A DNA stretch of 64,000 bases from VAZQ01 sp963817015 (GCA_963817015.1 CAWFMV010000007.1:1984001-2048000); one strand, 5' to 3'. Numbered from the stretch's first letter, positions 27,065 to 36,231 are shown. Numbers and translations are program-made. The notes: generated from the letters alone by a model not told the origin.

Positions 27065-27376
27065 ATGACCAAGAAACTCCCAAAGCGCGGCTTGCCGCCT
27101 ATGCATCCAGGCGAACTCTTGCGCGAGGAGATTTTGCCGGCGCTTGCTCGGCCGAAGACTCAGATCGCCAAGCTGCTCGGCGTGTCGCGTCAGACGCTCT
27201 ATGACATCCTCGAGGAAAGGCAGCCGGTCACTCCGATCATGGCATTACGGTTGGGGAAGCTGTGCGGAAACGGTCCCGATCTCTGGCTCAATCTGCAGAA
27301 GCGGTTCGATCTGCACCGCGCCGAGCAGGAACTCGGAGAGAAGATCAAGGCAATTCCGACATTGGAAGTGGCGTGA
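27065..27376 (+). CDS. higA: HigA family antitoxin
   Basis: This 103-residue protein has the HigA/VapI-type start PPMHPGELLREEILPAL and a helix-turn-helix (KLLGVSRQTLYDILEERQPVTPIMALRLGKLCG). The ATG at 27065 is preferred over a long upstream frame that overlaps the toxin remnant. HigA normally neutralises HigB and represses the operon. Here the toxin gene looks truncated, so the antitoxin may be a leftover or act as a stand-alone repressor. Confidence 0.85.
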   Translation: MTKKLPKRGLPPMHPGELLREEILPALARPKTQIAKLLGVSRQTLYDILEERQPVTPIMALRLGKLCGNGPDLWLNLQKRFDLHRAEQELGEKIKAIPTLEVA

Positions 27377-27414
27377 GAGCGCAGCGGCATCGCCGCATAC
27401 CGCAGCAGCGACAA

Positions 27415-28714
27415 TCACAAATCCTTTTCCGCAAGCTCGCGAAACTCGTCGGGGACTGAACGAGAAAGTCCCAGCGCTGATCCGTATTCGACCGCCTCCC
27501 ATCCGAAACGATCGCGGATCTTGTCGACCGCACGATCGGCGATCCAACGTGCCGTTCCACTTTTGCTGCCCGGGCGGCGCTTTTCATCGTCGAGCCCCAA
27601 TGGGAGCTCCAGTTGCACATCCCAGTGTCGTTCGAGCTGCGACACCGAGATCCCCAGCAACGAGATGATCCTCTCGTGCGGGATAGTCCGCGAGCGCGGC
27701 GCGAACGAGCTCTTCGGCGATTTCGGCGAGACTTGCAGTTGCTGCAATCGGCGCATCGAGCGTTATGGAGCGTGTGACAGCGCGGAGATCGGCGAAGCGG
27801 ACGCGGACTGCTACGGTCCGGCCAGGCCGAGACTTGGCGCGAAGCCTGGTGGCGATCCTGTCGGCGAGGTGACGCAACACAGGTCGAAACACCTTCGCTT
27901 GCGCCGGCTTCCTGCCGAGCGCGGACTGGGCTCCGGCCGAATGCGCGCGACGGCGCGTCTCGATGTCCCGAGGATCGCGATTCCAGGCGAGCGCCGTCAG
28001 CTTCGCTCCAATCGCACGGCCGACCACCCGCTGCAGCGACCATCCTGGCATCTGCGCGAGTTGGCCGATGGTGTGGATGCCGCGCTCGGCCAGTCGCGCC
28101 TTGGTCGCCGGACCAACACCCCACATCAGCTCGACAGGGAGATCGTGCAGGAACCGAAGCTCGGTCTCCGGCTCGACAACCACGAGGCCGTCGGGTTTGG
28201 CCACCTGCGAGGCAATCTTCGCGAGATGTTTGGTCCGCGCCACGCCGATCGAGATTGGAAGGCCAATCTCGCTCCGCACGCGGCGACGGACTGCTGTCGC
28301 AATGTCAGCCGGCGAGCCGAACAGATGGGTGCAGCCCACGACATCGGCGAAGGCCTCGTCAATGGAGATTCGTTCGACCAGGGGCGTGAAATCGTTGAGC
28401 ACGTTGATGGCGGCATCGCCGAGCCGCTGATAATCCTTGAAATGACCGCCCACAAAAATCAGTTGTGGACAAAGCTCGCGTGCCTGCCGTCCTGACATGC
28501 CGCCGCTGATGCCAAATGCCTTGGCTTCGTATGACGCCGCGAGGACGACACCACCACCGACCGCAATGGGTTTGCCACGTAAGGAGGGGTCGAGGAGTTG
28601 CTCGACTGATGCATAGAAGGCATCGAGGTCCGCGTGCAGGATGGTCGCTGTTGTTTCCATCCCGGTACCCCACAAGCTTTCGTCATCAGCCGCGGCCGCT
28701 GACGCACTGCCGCT
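27415..28714 (-). CDS. dinB: DNA polymerase IV (DinB), frame broken once
   Basis: This Y-family translesion polymerase has ILHADLDAFYASVEQLLDP (catalytic Asp), AASYEAKAFGISGGM, RISIDEAFADVVG (catalytic Asp-Glu), the HhH region WGVGPATKARL and the little-finger domain. The C-terminus continues in another frame as ERIISLLGISVSQLERHWD and DEFRELAEKDL. The +1 change lies near 27680 (TATCCCGCACGAG). Start codons at 28714 or 28660 (METTATILHADL) are both possible. A fragment of the same gene lies at 22.2 kb. Confidence 0.88.
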
Positions 28715-28906
28715 CATAACGCGTTTTTGACTCCCTACCGCATCATGAGAACAAAAAGGGAACATAAAGTCAATGGGAGGCCGGAGGTCCGGGAGGCGCA
28801 CTTGTGCTGGCGCGATTGGGGGGCCTGCCGCAGAGACTGATCCACGCAACGGCCGTCGCTCTGCAGTGGAGATTCAGCGAGGGATCACCGCATTCCAAAA
28901 TAAAAA

Positions 28907-28935
28907 CGGCCGAAGCTTTTCGAAAGCTTCGGCCG
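28907..28935 (-). terminator. Intrinsic terminator after the iorB-like gene
   Basis: A 13-base stem (CGGCCGAAGCTTT with AAAGCTTCGGCCG) around a three-base loop is followed on the minus strand by TTTTTATTTT. It lies 46 bases past the stop of the molybdopterin subunit gene. Confidence 0.85.
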
Positions 28936-28980
28936 CGTCTCAATTGCTCGCCGTCGAAACGGCGTTAGGTCACGCCCAGC

Positions 28981-31176
28981 TCACGCCCACGTCAGATCGA
29001 GGCTGCGGAACGGCGTCGAGCGGATGCGCCTGCCGGTCGCGTAGTAGATCGCGTTGGCGACCGCGGGAGGCGCGGGCGGACCGGAAGGTTCGCCGAGCCC
29101 GCCCCACTTCGTGCCGCCGGACGATGCGAAGATCGTCTCGACATGCGGATGCTGGTCGATGCGGAGCAGGTTGTAGGTGTCGAAGTTGGTGTTGACGAAG
29201 CGGCCGCCTTCGAGCTCGAGCCCGCCGGTCCAGGCATGCGAGAGCTCCCAAACGACCGAGCCTTCGGACTGCTCGGCGGCGGCATGCGGATTGATGACGC
29301 GACCCGCATCCAGCACGACCAGGAGCTTTTCGATGTTGAGCCGGCCGCGGCGGCTGACCGTGACGGTGGCACAAGCCGCCGCGATGGTGCCGTGCGATTC
29401 GACGACCGCAACGCCCATGCCTTCGCCCTTCGGCAGGTCGGTGCGGAAACCGGACTTCTCCTTGAGCGTCTTGAGCACAAGCTGCCAGTCGGGCATGCCT
29501 TCCGTCATCTTGAGACGCCACTCGAGCGGATCCCAGCCGCCCGCGATCGCCATCTCGTCAACGAACACCTCGGCCATGAAGCCAAGCTGGTTGGCGCCAG
29601 GAGCACGATGCGTCGAGCTCGGGATGTGGGTCTTGGCGTTGTGCCGCTCGTGGTTCCGATGCGGGATCTTGTACGGGACGTTGTAGATGCCGTAGTCCGC
29701 GGTCGCCCCGCCGACCTGATTGATGGCGTCCTGGGTGAACCACACCCCGCGGGTGAACAGCGCGGTGGGCAAGCCGTCATCGCCGATCGCCGCAGTGAGC
29801 TTGGCGACCGCGAGCGGACGCTGCTTGTCCTGCGCGATGTCCTCCTCGCGCGGCCAGAGCACCTTCACGGGCTTGCCGACATGCTTGGAGATCAGGGCCG
29901 CCTGGCGTGTGACGCCTGTGCCACCGCCGCCGTTGCCGCCAAAGCCGCCGCCCAGGTACATGGTGTGGGCATAGACGGTCTTCGGATCGACGCCGAGCTG
30001 ATCGGCAACCAGCAGGATCGCCGCCGACTGATCCTGCGTGGGCGCCCACACATCGACGCGATCGGGCTGGACGTGCACCGTCGCGTTGATCGGCTCCATG
30101 CGGGCATGGGTTTCGAACGGGCGCTCATACGTTGCGGTGACGACCTTGTTGGAGGCCGCGATGACCTCGGCCGCCTTCGGGTCTTCCTTTCCGCTGACGA
30201 GCCCCTTCTGCTCCACCAGCCTGCGGCCTTCCGCGTAATAGCTCTCCGTGGTGGCCTTGGCGCTCTCGCCGAACTCCCATTCGACCGGCATCAGCTCGAG
30301 CGCGGTCTTGGCGCGGTACCAGGTGTCGGCAACGACCGCGATGGCATCCTGCAGATCGGGCTGGCCGCGCTTGCCGGGAACGGCCTTGATCGGCACCGCC
30401 GCGATCACGCCGGGACGACTCTTGATCGCGTCGAAGTCGTAGCTCTTCAATGTGCCCCACGGCACCGGGCTCGCCTTCACGGCGGCGTAGACCATGCCGG
30501 GCACGCGCGTATCGATGGCGTACTGCGCGCTGCCGTTGACCTTGTTCGGGATGTCGAGGCGTTGCCTCGGCTTGCCGAGCAGCCACCACTTCGCCGGATC
30601 CGTCTGGATCCCCGGCTCCTTGTCGAGCTTGACCTTGGCCGCGGCCTCGGCGAACTCGCCATAGGTGCCGGTGCGGTTGCCCGCCGTCAGCACGCCAAGC
30701 TTTGCCTCGACCTCGGAACGCTCGACGCCCCACGCCTCCGCGGCGGCTTGCTTGAGGCGCTCGCGCGCCGATGCACCGGCGCCCATGAGGTGCGGATGTT
30801 GCAGACGCACGAGCTGCGAGCCGTGCGTGCTCATCACAATGTATTCCTTGTTGTTGCGCAGATGCCGGTTGGCGTCGGCGAACTCGGTCTTGATCTTGCT
30901 CCAGTCGACGTTGAGCTCCTCGGCGATCAGCAGCGCGACGGATGTGATGCCGCCTTGGCCCATCTCGGTATGCGGGATGCGCAGCGTGACGGTGCCGTCC
31001 TTGTCGATCACGATCCACGCGTTGATCTCGGTGCCGACGGCGGTCGTCGTCGACTGCGTGCGCGGACCGATGGTCGCGGCCAACGCCTCGGGCATATGGA
31101 AGCCCAGCATCAGCCCGCCGCCGACGGCGACGGAGGCCTGGATGAAGGAGCGGCGAGAAAGAATTTGTTTCGTCAT
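28981..31176 (-). CDS. iorB: Molybdopterin-binding subunit, isoquinoline 1-oxidoreductase-like (IorB type)
   Basis: This 731-residue exported subunit of a xanthine-dehydrogenase-family hydroxylase begins with a Tat signal (LSRRSFIQASVAVGGG). Family features are IPHTEMGQGGITSVALLIAEEL, YERPFETHARMEPINATVHV, GGGFGGNGG and a late GEPSGPPAPPAVANAIYYATG with the expected catalytic glutamate in GLGEP. It hydroxylates an aldehyde or N-heterocycle, substrate unknown. The small subunit gene lies 10 bases upstream. Electrons probably go to the triheme cytochrome encoded divergently. Confidence 0.88.
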   Translation of the reverse strand: MTKQILSRRSFIQASVAVGGGLMLGFHMPEALAATIGPRTQSTTTAVGTEINAWIVIDKDGTVTLRIPHTEMGQGGITSVALLIAEELNVDWSKIKTEFADANRHLRNNKEYIVMSTHGSQLVRLQHPHLMGAGASARERLKQAAAEAWGVERSEVEAKLGVLTAGNRTGTYGEFAEAAAKVKLDKEPGIQTDPAKWWLLGKPRQRLDIPNKVNGSAQYAIDTRVPGMVYAAVKASPVPWGTLKSYDFDAIKSRPGVIAAVPIKAVPGKRGQPDLQDAIAVVADTWYRAKTALELMPVEWEFGESAKATTESYYAEGRRLVEQKGLVSGKEDPKAAEVIAASNKVVTATYERPFETHARMEPINATVHVQPDRVDVWAPTQDQSAAILLVADQLGVDPKTVYAHTMYLGGGFGGNGGGGTGVTRQAALISKHVGKPVKVLWPREEDIAQDKQRPLAVAKLTAAIGDDGLPTALFTRGVWFTQDAINQVGGATADYGIYNVPYKIPHRNHERHNAKTHIPSSTHRAPGANQLGFMAEVFVDEMAIAGGWDPLEWRLKMTEGMPDWQLVLKTLKEKSGFRTDLPKGEGMGVAVVESHGTIAAACATVTVSRRGRLNIEKLLVVLDAGRVINPHAAAEQSEGSVVWELSHAWTGGLELEGGRFVNTNFDTYNLLRIDQHPHVETIFASSGGTKWGGLGEPSGPPAPPAVANAIYYATGRRIRSTPFRSLDLTWA

Positions 31177-31186
31177 GTCGGCCTCC

Positions 31187-31648
31187 CTATGCCTGTGCGA
31201 TTTCGGAGGCGCGACGGACCGCCTGAACGATCCGCTGATAGGTCCCGCAACGGCAAAGATTGTCGGCCATTGCGGCTTCGATCTCGGGCAGCGTCGGATT
31301 CTTGCGCTTGGCGATCAAGGCGGCGGCCGACATGATCTGACCGCTCTGGCAATAGCCGCATTGCGGCACACCGATCTCCACCCAGGCCTGCTGGACCGGA
31401 TGCGAGCTGTCGGCTGAGAGCCCCTCAATGGTGGTGATGCGCTTGCCAACCGCGGCCGACGCCGGCAGCTGGCACGCCTTCATCGGCTGGCCGTCGACAT
31501 GGATGGTGCAGGCGCCACAGCGCGCGATCCCGCAGCCGTATTTGGTGCCGGTGAGCCCGATATTGTCGCGCAGGACCCAGAGAAGCGGGGTCTCCGGCTC
31601 GACGTCCACCGTCTCGGCCTTGTTGTTGATGTTCAAGGTGAGTTGCAT
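31187..31648 (-). CDS. iorA: [2Fe-2S] subunit of the molybdenum hydroxylase (IorA type)
   Basis: This 153-residue protein starts MQLTLNINNKAETVDV at ATG 31648. It has the two cluster motifs CGIARCGACTIHVDG and CGYCQSGQIMSAAAL with DNLCRCGTYQRIV. It relays electrons from the molybdenum centre of the IorB-type subunit and is the first gene of the minus-strand pair. The divergent promoter region (31649-31829) separates it from a cytochrome gene. Confidence 0.9.
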   Translation of the reverse strand: MQLTLNINNKAETVDVEPETPLLWVLRDNIGLTGTKYGCGIARCGACTIHVDGQPMKACQLPASAAVGKRITTIEGLSADSSHPVQQAWVEIGVPQCGYCQSGQIMSAAALIAKRKNPTLPEIEAAMADNLCRCGTYQRIVQAVRRASEIAQA

Positions 31649-31829
31649 GAATGCGTTCCCTCTTAACCCGCAGCGGGCCTCAAAGGCGGCGCGCGGCGCT
31701 ATGACCAATTCTACACCAACCCATAAGGAATGCTAATGTTGCCTGGGTTAACGATCAAGGCGGGGGGCAGATGCAGTCCCAAAGCCGCGGCGATATGCTG
31801 GGGAATAGCTTTCGCGGGGAGGAAGTCGC

Positions 31830-33083
31830 TTGAGGATCAGCCGAATTGCTTTGTGGACCGTCGCGGGCCTGGCCTTGGCCGGGGCTGCGGGATTTGCATT
31901 CCTGGCTTACCAGCCCGAAATGGCGGCGGTCGCACGGCCTGACCCCACGTCGTTTGACAAGGCGCTGGTCGAGCGTGGCCGGGTCCTGGCCAACTATGGC
32001 GATTGTACCGCCTGTCATACGCGTCCCGACGGACCGGCATTTGCGGGCAACCTGCCGATCAAGACTCCGTTCGGCACCATCTACACCTCTAATATTACGC
32101 CGGACGCCGAGACCGGCATCGGAACCTGGTCCAGGGAGGCCTTCCGCCGTTCCATGAAGGACGGCGTCGACCGCAAGGGCAATCATCTTTATCCAGCGTT
32201 CCCCTACGACCATTTCACCAAGGTCAAGGACGCCGACATCGACGCGATCTATGCGTATCTGATGGCGGCCATCGAGCCCGTGCGGGAGACGACCCGCGGC
32301 AACGATTTTGGCTTTCCTTTCAACATCCGCGCGACGCTTGCGGTCTGGAAGGCGCTGTTCCTCGACAAGAGCCCGTTCAAGCCTGATCCATCCAAGGACG
32401 CCGAGTGGAACGAGGGCGCCTATCTGGTCGAAGGTCTCGGCCATTGCGGCGCCTGCCATACGCCGCGCAACTTCATGGGTGCGCGGACGACGCCGGCCTA
32501 CGGCGGCGGCAGCGCGGAAGGTTGGTACGCGCCTCCGCTCAACAAGGATAACCTCTCGCAGCAGCCGTGGACCAAGGTCGAGCTCGTGGTCTACCTGATG
32601 GACGGCTGGCACGCGAACCATGGCATGTCGGCCGGGCCGATGACGCCGGTGGTCAATGCCCTGCACAAGCAGAACGAGATCGACGTCTTCGCCATCGCGG
32701 CCTATGTGGGTACGCTGCGCGCCGGAGAAAAAGCGATCGATGCCGAAGCCGCCAGGACCGCCGCACTCAAGCTCGAGTGGGGTCACCCGGATGCGCCGCC
32801 CGTTCCAAACGAAGTGAGCGAGGGCGCCAAGGTGTTCGAGGCGCGCTGCGTGCTATGCCATCGCAGCAAAGGCGCGACTGTGCCGCTGGCGCTGCAAACG
32901 TCGATTCAGGCGCCGGTACCTGACAGTGTGGTCGAGGTGATCCGGGATGGCATCAGGCCGCCGACCGGTGCGCTTGGCCGATCCATGCCAGCCTTTGGCT
33001 CGCAGTTATCGGAAGCGGAGATCACTGCACTGGCGAAGTTTTTGCGGGCGCGCTTCAGCACGCGGCCGCCATGGAAGATGTAA
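31830..33083 (+). CDS. Triheme membrane-anchored cytochrome c
   Basis: This 417-residue protein has an N-terminal anchor (IALWTVAGLALAGAAGFAFLAY) and three haem-binding sites, CTACH, CGACH and CVLCH, each in its own domain. This is the layout of the cytochrome subunits that serve alcohol, gluconate or aldehyde dehydrogenases. The start is TTG 31830, preceded by GGGAGGAAG. It is divergent from the iorAB-type genes and most likely forwards their electrons to the respiratory chain. Confidence 0.9.
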   Translation: MRISRIALWTVAGLALAGAAGFAFLAYQPEMAAVARPDPTSFDKALVERGRVLANYGDCTACHTRPDGPAFAGNLPIKTPFGTIYTSNITPDAETGIGTWSREAFRRSMKDGVDRKGNHLYPAFPYDHFTKVKDADIDAIYAYLMAAIEPVRETTRGNDFGFPFNIRATLAVWKALFLDKSPFKPDPSKDAEWNEGAYLVEGLGHCGACHTPRNFMGARTTPAYGGGSAEGWYAPPLNKDNLSQQPWTKVELVVYLMDGWHANHGMSAGPMTPVVNALHKQNEIDVFAIAAYVGTLRAGEKAIDAEAARTAALKLEWGHPDAPPVPNEVSEGAKVFEARCVLCHRSKGATVPLALQTSIQAPVPDSVVEVIRDGIRPPTGALGRSMPAFGSQLSEAEITALAKFLRARFSTRPPWKM

Positions 33084-33101
33084 GCAATGATGTGAGCAAT
33101 T

Positions 33102-33125
33102 GAGGCGAGCGCTTGCGCTCGCCTC
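33102..33125. terminator. Hairpin between convergent genes
   Basis: GAGGCGAGCG and CGCTCGCCTC form a perfect 10-base stem with a CTTG loop. There is no clear T-run on either side. It lies between the cytochrome stop and the stop of the convergent holin-like gene and probably ends both transcripts. Confidence 0.6.
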
Positions 33126-33141
33126 TGATAGCGCCGAGGCC

Positions 33142-33867
33142 TCAGGCGGTCTTTGCTTTGCTCACTTGATCGACCTTGGTCATCGCCCAGCCGATCGCCA
33201 GCGCAGCGCCGAGAATGGTCAGCACGGTCGATCGGTCACCGTGCCGTATCAGATTGGCCGCACGTGCCACTGCCTCTCGGGTCGCCTCTTCTGCCTTTGG
33301 AGCGAGCGATCGAAGCATATTGTCGACCTGCTCGATTCCGGTGTTAGGCAGACGAGTAAACTGTCCAGCGACAGCAAACAGCGATTCGACCTCAGCAGCC
33401 GTCACCGGCCGCGCGGGTTGAAAACCTCCTAAGCCAAGATAATCGCGGCCCGGGGGGTCGTCTTTGGAAAGGTCCATCTTTGCCTCAGCCATCCTTGCCG
33501 CCGCAATGTCAGCCGTCGCTGCCGGATTGGCGACCACGACTGGAACGCGCGGCGTTTCCTTGCGGCCGATCATCGCGGCGCTGACCGCCAGGACAATGCC
33601 GATCACCAGGAGCCCTGCGGCGATCAGGCCCATGGCCGCGATGCTTCCGACTTGCGGCTCAAGCCAGAAGAACAGCGTGATCAGTGCCGCAACGAGCGCC
33701 ATCAGCCCGAGGATCGCGGCGCCCACGCCAAGAGCCGAAGCGACCGCCATCTGGATGGCGACCGCCTTGCCGTGTTGCATCAGGCCTTGCGCCTGACCCT
33801 CGATCCGGCTCCGGAGTGCCTCGAGCTTCTGCTCGATCCCGGTGATCTGGAGGATGCTGTGCAGCAT
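33142..33867 (-). CDS. Holin-X-like (phage holin family, PF07332-type) membrane protein
   Basis: This 241-residue protein has an N-terminal amphipathic helix, two long hydrophobic segments (about residues 38-66 and 75-99) and a C-terminal helix near LTILGAALAIGWAM. The first 100 residues match the layout of the actinobacterial Holin-X/DUF1469 type. It is unlikely to be a lysis protein, since no phage genes are nearby. Its ATG overlaps the stop of the DUF883-like gene (TGATG), so the two are coupled and share the EcfG-type promoter upstream of that gene. Confidence 0.7.
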   Translation of the reverse strand: MLHSILQITGIEQKLEALRSRIEGQAQGLMQHGKAVAIQMAVASALGVGAAILGLMALVAALITLFFWLEPQVGSIAAMGLIAAGLLVIGIVLAVSAAMIGRKETPRVPVVVANPAATADIAAARMAEAKMDLSKDDPPGRDYLGLGGFQPARPVTAAEVESLFAVAGQFTRLPNTGIEQVDNMLRSLAPKAEEATREAVARAANLIRHGDRSTVLTILGAALAIGWAMTKVDQVSKAKTA

Positions 33868-34241
33868 CAGCTTCGGCCGCCGCGCCCGATCAGCCCGATT
33901 ACGACGCCCACCAGCACCGCGCCCGCGATGGCGCCGAGGGGGTTGTTGCGACCCATCCGCTCAAGCTCGGACGCAAACGTCTTGGCCTGCTCGGACGCCG
34001 CACTCGCGAGGTCGGACGCCTTGTTGGCAACATCGGTCGTCGCCTTCTTGGCGCTGTCGAACGCGTCGCTGCCGGTTTTGGAAACGTAGTCCGTCACCGT
34101 GTCTTTGAGAGCATTAAAGTCGGAGCGCAGTGTATTGAGATCGGCATTGATGTCGCCGGTTGTGCTTCGCCCGGACGATCCAGTCGTGCCGGTCTTGTTG
34201 TCGGCGCCATAGCCTGGGCGCTGATCGGCATGGATATTCAT
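33867..34241 (-). CDS. DUF883 (ElaB/YqjD-like) ribosome/membrane stress protein
   Basis: This 124-residue protein has a polar N-terminus, a long helix (DLNTLRSDFNALKDTVTDYV and the A/K-rich AKKATTDVANKASDLASAASEQ) and a C-terminal membrane anchor GAIAGAVLVGVVIGLIG, as in ElaB/YqjD. Such proteins bind ribosomes at the membrane in stationary phase in E. coli. The start is ATG 34241. A consensus EcfG-type promoter lies 76-100 bases upstream, so general-stress control is likely. Confidence 0.8.
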   Translation of the reverse strand: MNIHADQRPGYGADNKTGTTGSSGRSTTGDINADLNTLRSDFNALKDTVTDYVSKTGSDAFDSAKKATTDVANKASDLASAASEQAKTFASELERMGRNNPLGAIAGAVLVGVVIGLIGRGGRS

Positions 34242-34316
34242 CGCATACTCCTGTGATCGTGATTGCGGCCTGATGGCCGGCCGCCTGCCGGTTGGAACGA
34301 CTTTCGTCACATCTAG

Positions 34317-34341
34317 AACGCGCCAACGGGAACCGAGTTCC
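34317..34341 (-). promoter_or_regulatory. EcfG-type promoter for the DUF883/holin-like operon
   Basis: On the minus strand GGAAC (34341-34337) is separated by 17 bases from GTT (34319-34317), preceded by C, an exact match to the alphaproteobacterial general-stress sigma consensus. It interleaves with a matching promoter on the other strand. Confidence 0.75.
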
Positions 34342-34353
34342 ATCGAAATTGTT
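34329..34353 (+). promoter_or_regulatory. EcfG-type promoter for the AI-2E transporter gene
   Basis: GGAAC at 34329-34333, 17 bases, then GTT at 34351-34353. The transporter ATG follows at 34384. The box shares 13 bases with the divergent promoter. Confidence 0.75.
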
Positions 34354-34383
34354 AACGCGCCGGGGCAAATTGAAAGGCGCGCC

Positions 34384-36231
34384 ATGTGGGCAGGGGCTTC
34401 ATCGTCGAACGTCGTCAATGCGGCGGCGGCGCTCATTGTCGCAGCTTTGGTGATCGCGGCGCTCATCCTTGGCCGCGATTTCTTGCTCCCGCTGGCGCTC
34501 GCAACTCTGTTGAGCTTCGCGTTGCAGCCAGCGGTGCGGTGGCTTGAGGATTATAAGCTTCCCCGGCCGGTCGCTGTCGCGTTGGTTGTGCTCTCGCTGA
34601 TCGCGACGGCGGTCGCGGCAGGTGCCTTCCTGGCGAAGGAGGTCACGGGGTTCGCCGAAGAGCTGCCGCGTTACCAGGAGAACCTGCGCACCAAGATCAA
34701 GGACGCGACGGGCACGCTCGGAAGCGCCGGGATTTGGCGCACCGCGACCGAGGTGCTGCGCAATGTTGGAGGCGAGCTCACGGAGCGGCCCAAGGGCGGC
34801 GAGCCGGTCAAGGTCGAGGTTCAGAACGAGCAGTCAAGTCCGTTCATGGTGTTCGCGAAATATCTGCAGCTTTCGATCTCACCCCTGACGTCGGCAGCGC
34901 TTGTGCTGCTGTTCACGATTTTTATCCTCCTGCAATATCATGATCTGCGAGACCGAATCGTGCGGGTGATGGGGCCAGCGGAGATTGGTCGTTCCGCGCA
35001 GGCGCTCAATGACGCGGCCCTGGAGCTTGCTCACTTCTTCCGCCTGCAGTTGGGGCTCAATCTCGCCTTCGGTATTGTCATTGGTGCCTGCCTGTGGGTA
35101 ATCGGAGTGCCGAATGCTCCATTGTGGGGCGCAATTGCCGCGATCCTGCGCTTCGTGCCCTATATCGGCGGCGCATTGTCAGCCCTGCTGCCCATGGCGT
35201 TGGCAGCCGCGGTGGAGCCTGGTTGGACCATGTTGCTTCTCACCGCAGCGCTGTTCGGCGTTGCCGAGCTCGTCACGGCCCAGGTGATCGAGCCGGTCCT
35301 GTTCGGTTCCAATACGCGGGTATCGCCGCTCGCTGTCCTTCTGTCTGCGGCGTTCTGGACCGCGATCTGGGGACCTGTCGGACTGATCCTCGCAATGCCG
35401 ATTACGATCTCTCTGGTGGTCTTTGCCGAGCATATGCCCATGCTCTCTTTTGTCGGTGTTCTTCTCGGTAACACGCCGGCGCTCAGTCCCGAGCAGCGCC
35501 TTTATCACCTGCTCCTGGCAGGGGATGCCTCGTCGTCGGCAGAGGAGATGGAGGATTGGCTGGAGGACGATCGCTCCTTGCTTGACTATCTTGATCAAGT
35601 CGCCATTCCCGCTCTCTCGATTGCGGCCAACGACACCGCACGCGAGGTCCTGCAGCCGGACCAGCTCGACAAGTTGAAAAACGCTGTGAGCGAGTACGTT
35701 GAGCTTGCGGAAGATCTGATCGAGCACCGGATTGGACAGAAAGAGCAAAAAGAGCAAAAAGAGCGAGAAGGGCAGGCGGCGCAGCCTGCATGCGTCGAGG
35801 CATTCGTCCTCCCTGCGCGCGGCGCTTTTGATCTTGCCGCCGGCAAGCTGGTGGCGCTCGCGGGCCGGTTGGAAGCGCGTGTCGATGTGACGCTGGCATC
35901 AGGTGGCGGTCTGATGGGCATCAACGCGGCTCTTCAGAACAAAAACGTGCAGACGTTTCAATATGCCGCTGTTCTGTCTGTTGGTGAGGCGACACCGGCC
36001 CAGTTGCGGCTCCTGATCCGGCGCCTGAATCGCGCAATCTCGATGCCGATCGGCATCTTGATGGGAAAGGACCACGATAATTCGCGGGTCGTGAGCGAGC
36101 CATTCGCACAGGAGAATGTCTTTTCGTCAGCAAAGGCTTTGCTTGACAAGATCAGGGCGAGCGCCGCGTCACCACCCGCGCCGCCCTCCGCCGCCGCGAC
36201 GCGCAAGCCGATTGTGTCGGTGGCGCGCTGA
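34384..36231 (+). CDS. AI-2E/PerM family transporter
   Basis: This protein of about 615 residues has eight predicted membrane helices in the first 350 residues. PerM/AI-2E features include DFLLPLALATLLSFALQPAVRWL, RFVPYIGGALSALLPM and the later EPVLFGSNTRVSPLAVLLSAAFW. The C-terminal 240 residues are soluble, with a basic/acidic repeat KEQKEQKEREGQ and a flavodoxin-like or regulatory tail that the short family members lack. The ATG 34384 is chosen because the EcfG-type promoter lies directly upstream; a longer start at 34273 would include the promoter. Confidence 0.85.
   Translation: MWAGASSSNVVNAAAALIVAALVIAALILGRDFLLPLALATLLSFALQPAVRWLEDYKLPRPVAVALVVLSLIATAVAAGAFLAKEVTGFAEELPRYQENLRTKIKDATGTLGSAGIWRTATEVLRNVGGELTERPKGGEPVKVEVQNEQSSPFMVFAKYLQLSISPLTSAALVLLFTIFILLQYHDLRDRIVRVMGPAEIGRSAQALNDAALELAHFFRLQLGLNLAFGIVIGACLWVIGVPNAPLWGAIAAILRFVPYIGGALSALLPMALAAAVEPGWTMLLLTAALFGVAELVTAQVIEPVLFGSNTRVSPLAVLLSAAFWTAIWGPVGLILAMPITISLVVFAEHMPMLSFVGVLLGNTPALSPEQRLYHLLLAGDASSSAEEMEDWLEDDRSLLDYLDQVAIPALSIAANDTAREVLQPDQLDKLKNAVSEYVELAEDLIEHRIGQKEQKEQKEREGQAAQPACVEAFVLPARGAFDLAAGKLVALAGRLEARVDVTLASGGGLMGINAALQNKNVQTFQYAAVLSVGEATPAQLRLLIRRLNRAISMPIGILMGKDHDNSRVVSEPFAQENVFSSAKALLDKIRASAASPPAPPSAAATRKPIVSVAR

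Noticed and set aside
29143..31335. A 730-codon open frame on the plus strand opposite the iorB-like gene
   Set aside because: It is the antisense shadow of a gene with clear family motifs; its product has no domain and no ribosome site. High GC content makes such shadows common.
33142..33867. Prophage signal from the holin-like gene
   Set aside because: No other phage gene is near; the gene is coupled to a DUF883 stress gene under an EcfG-type promoter.
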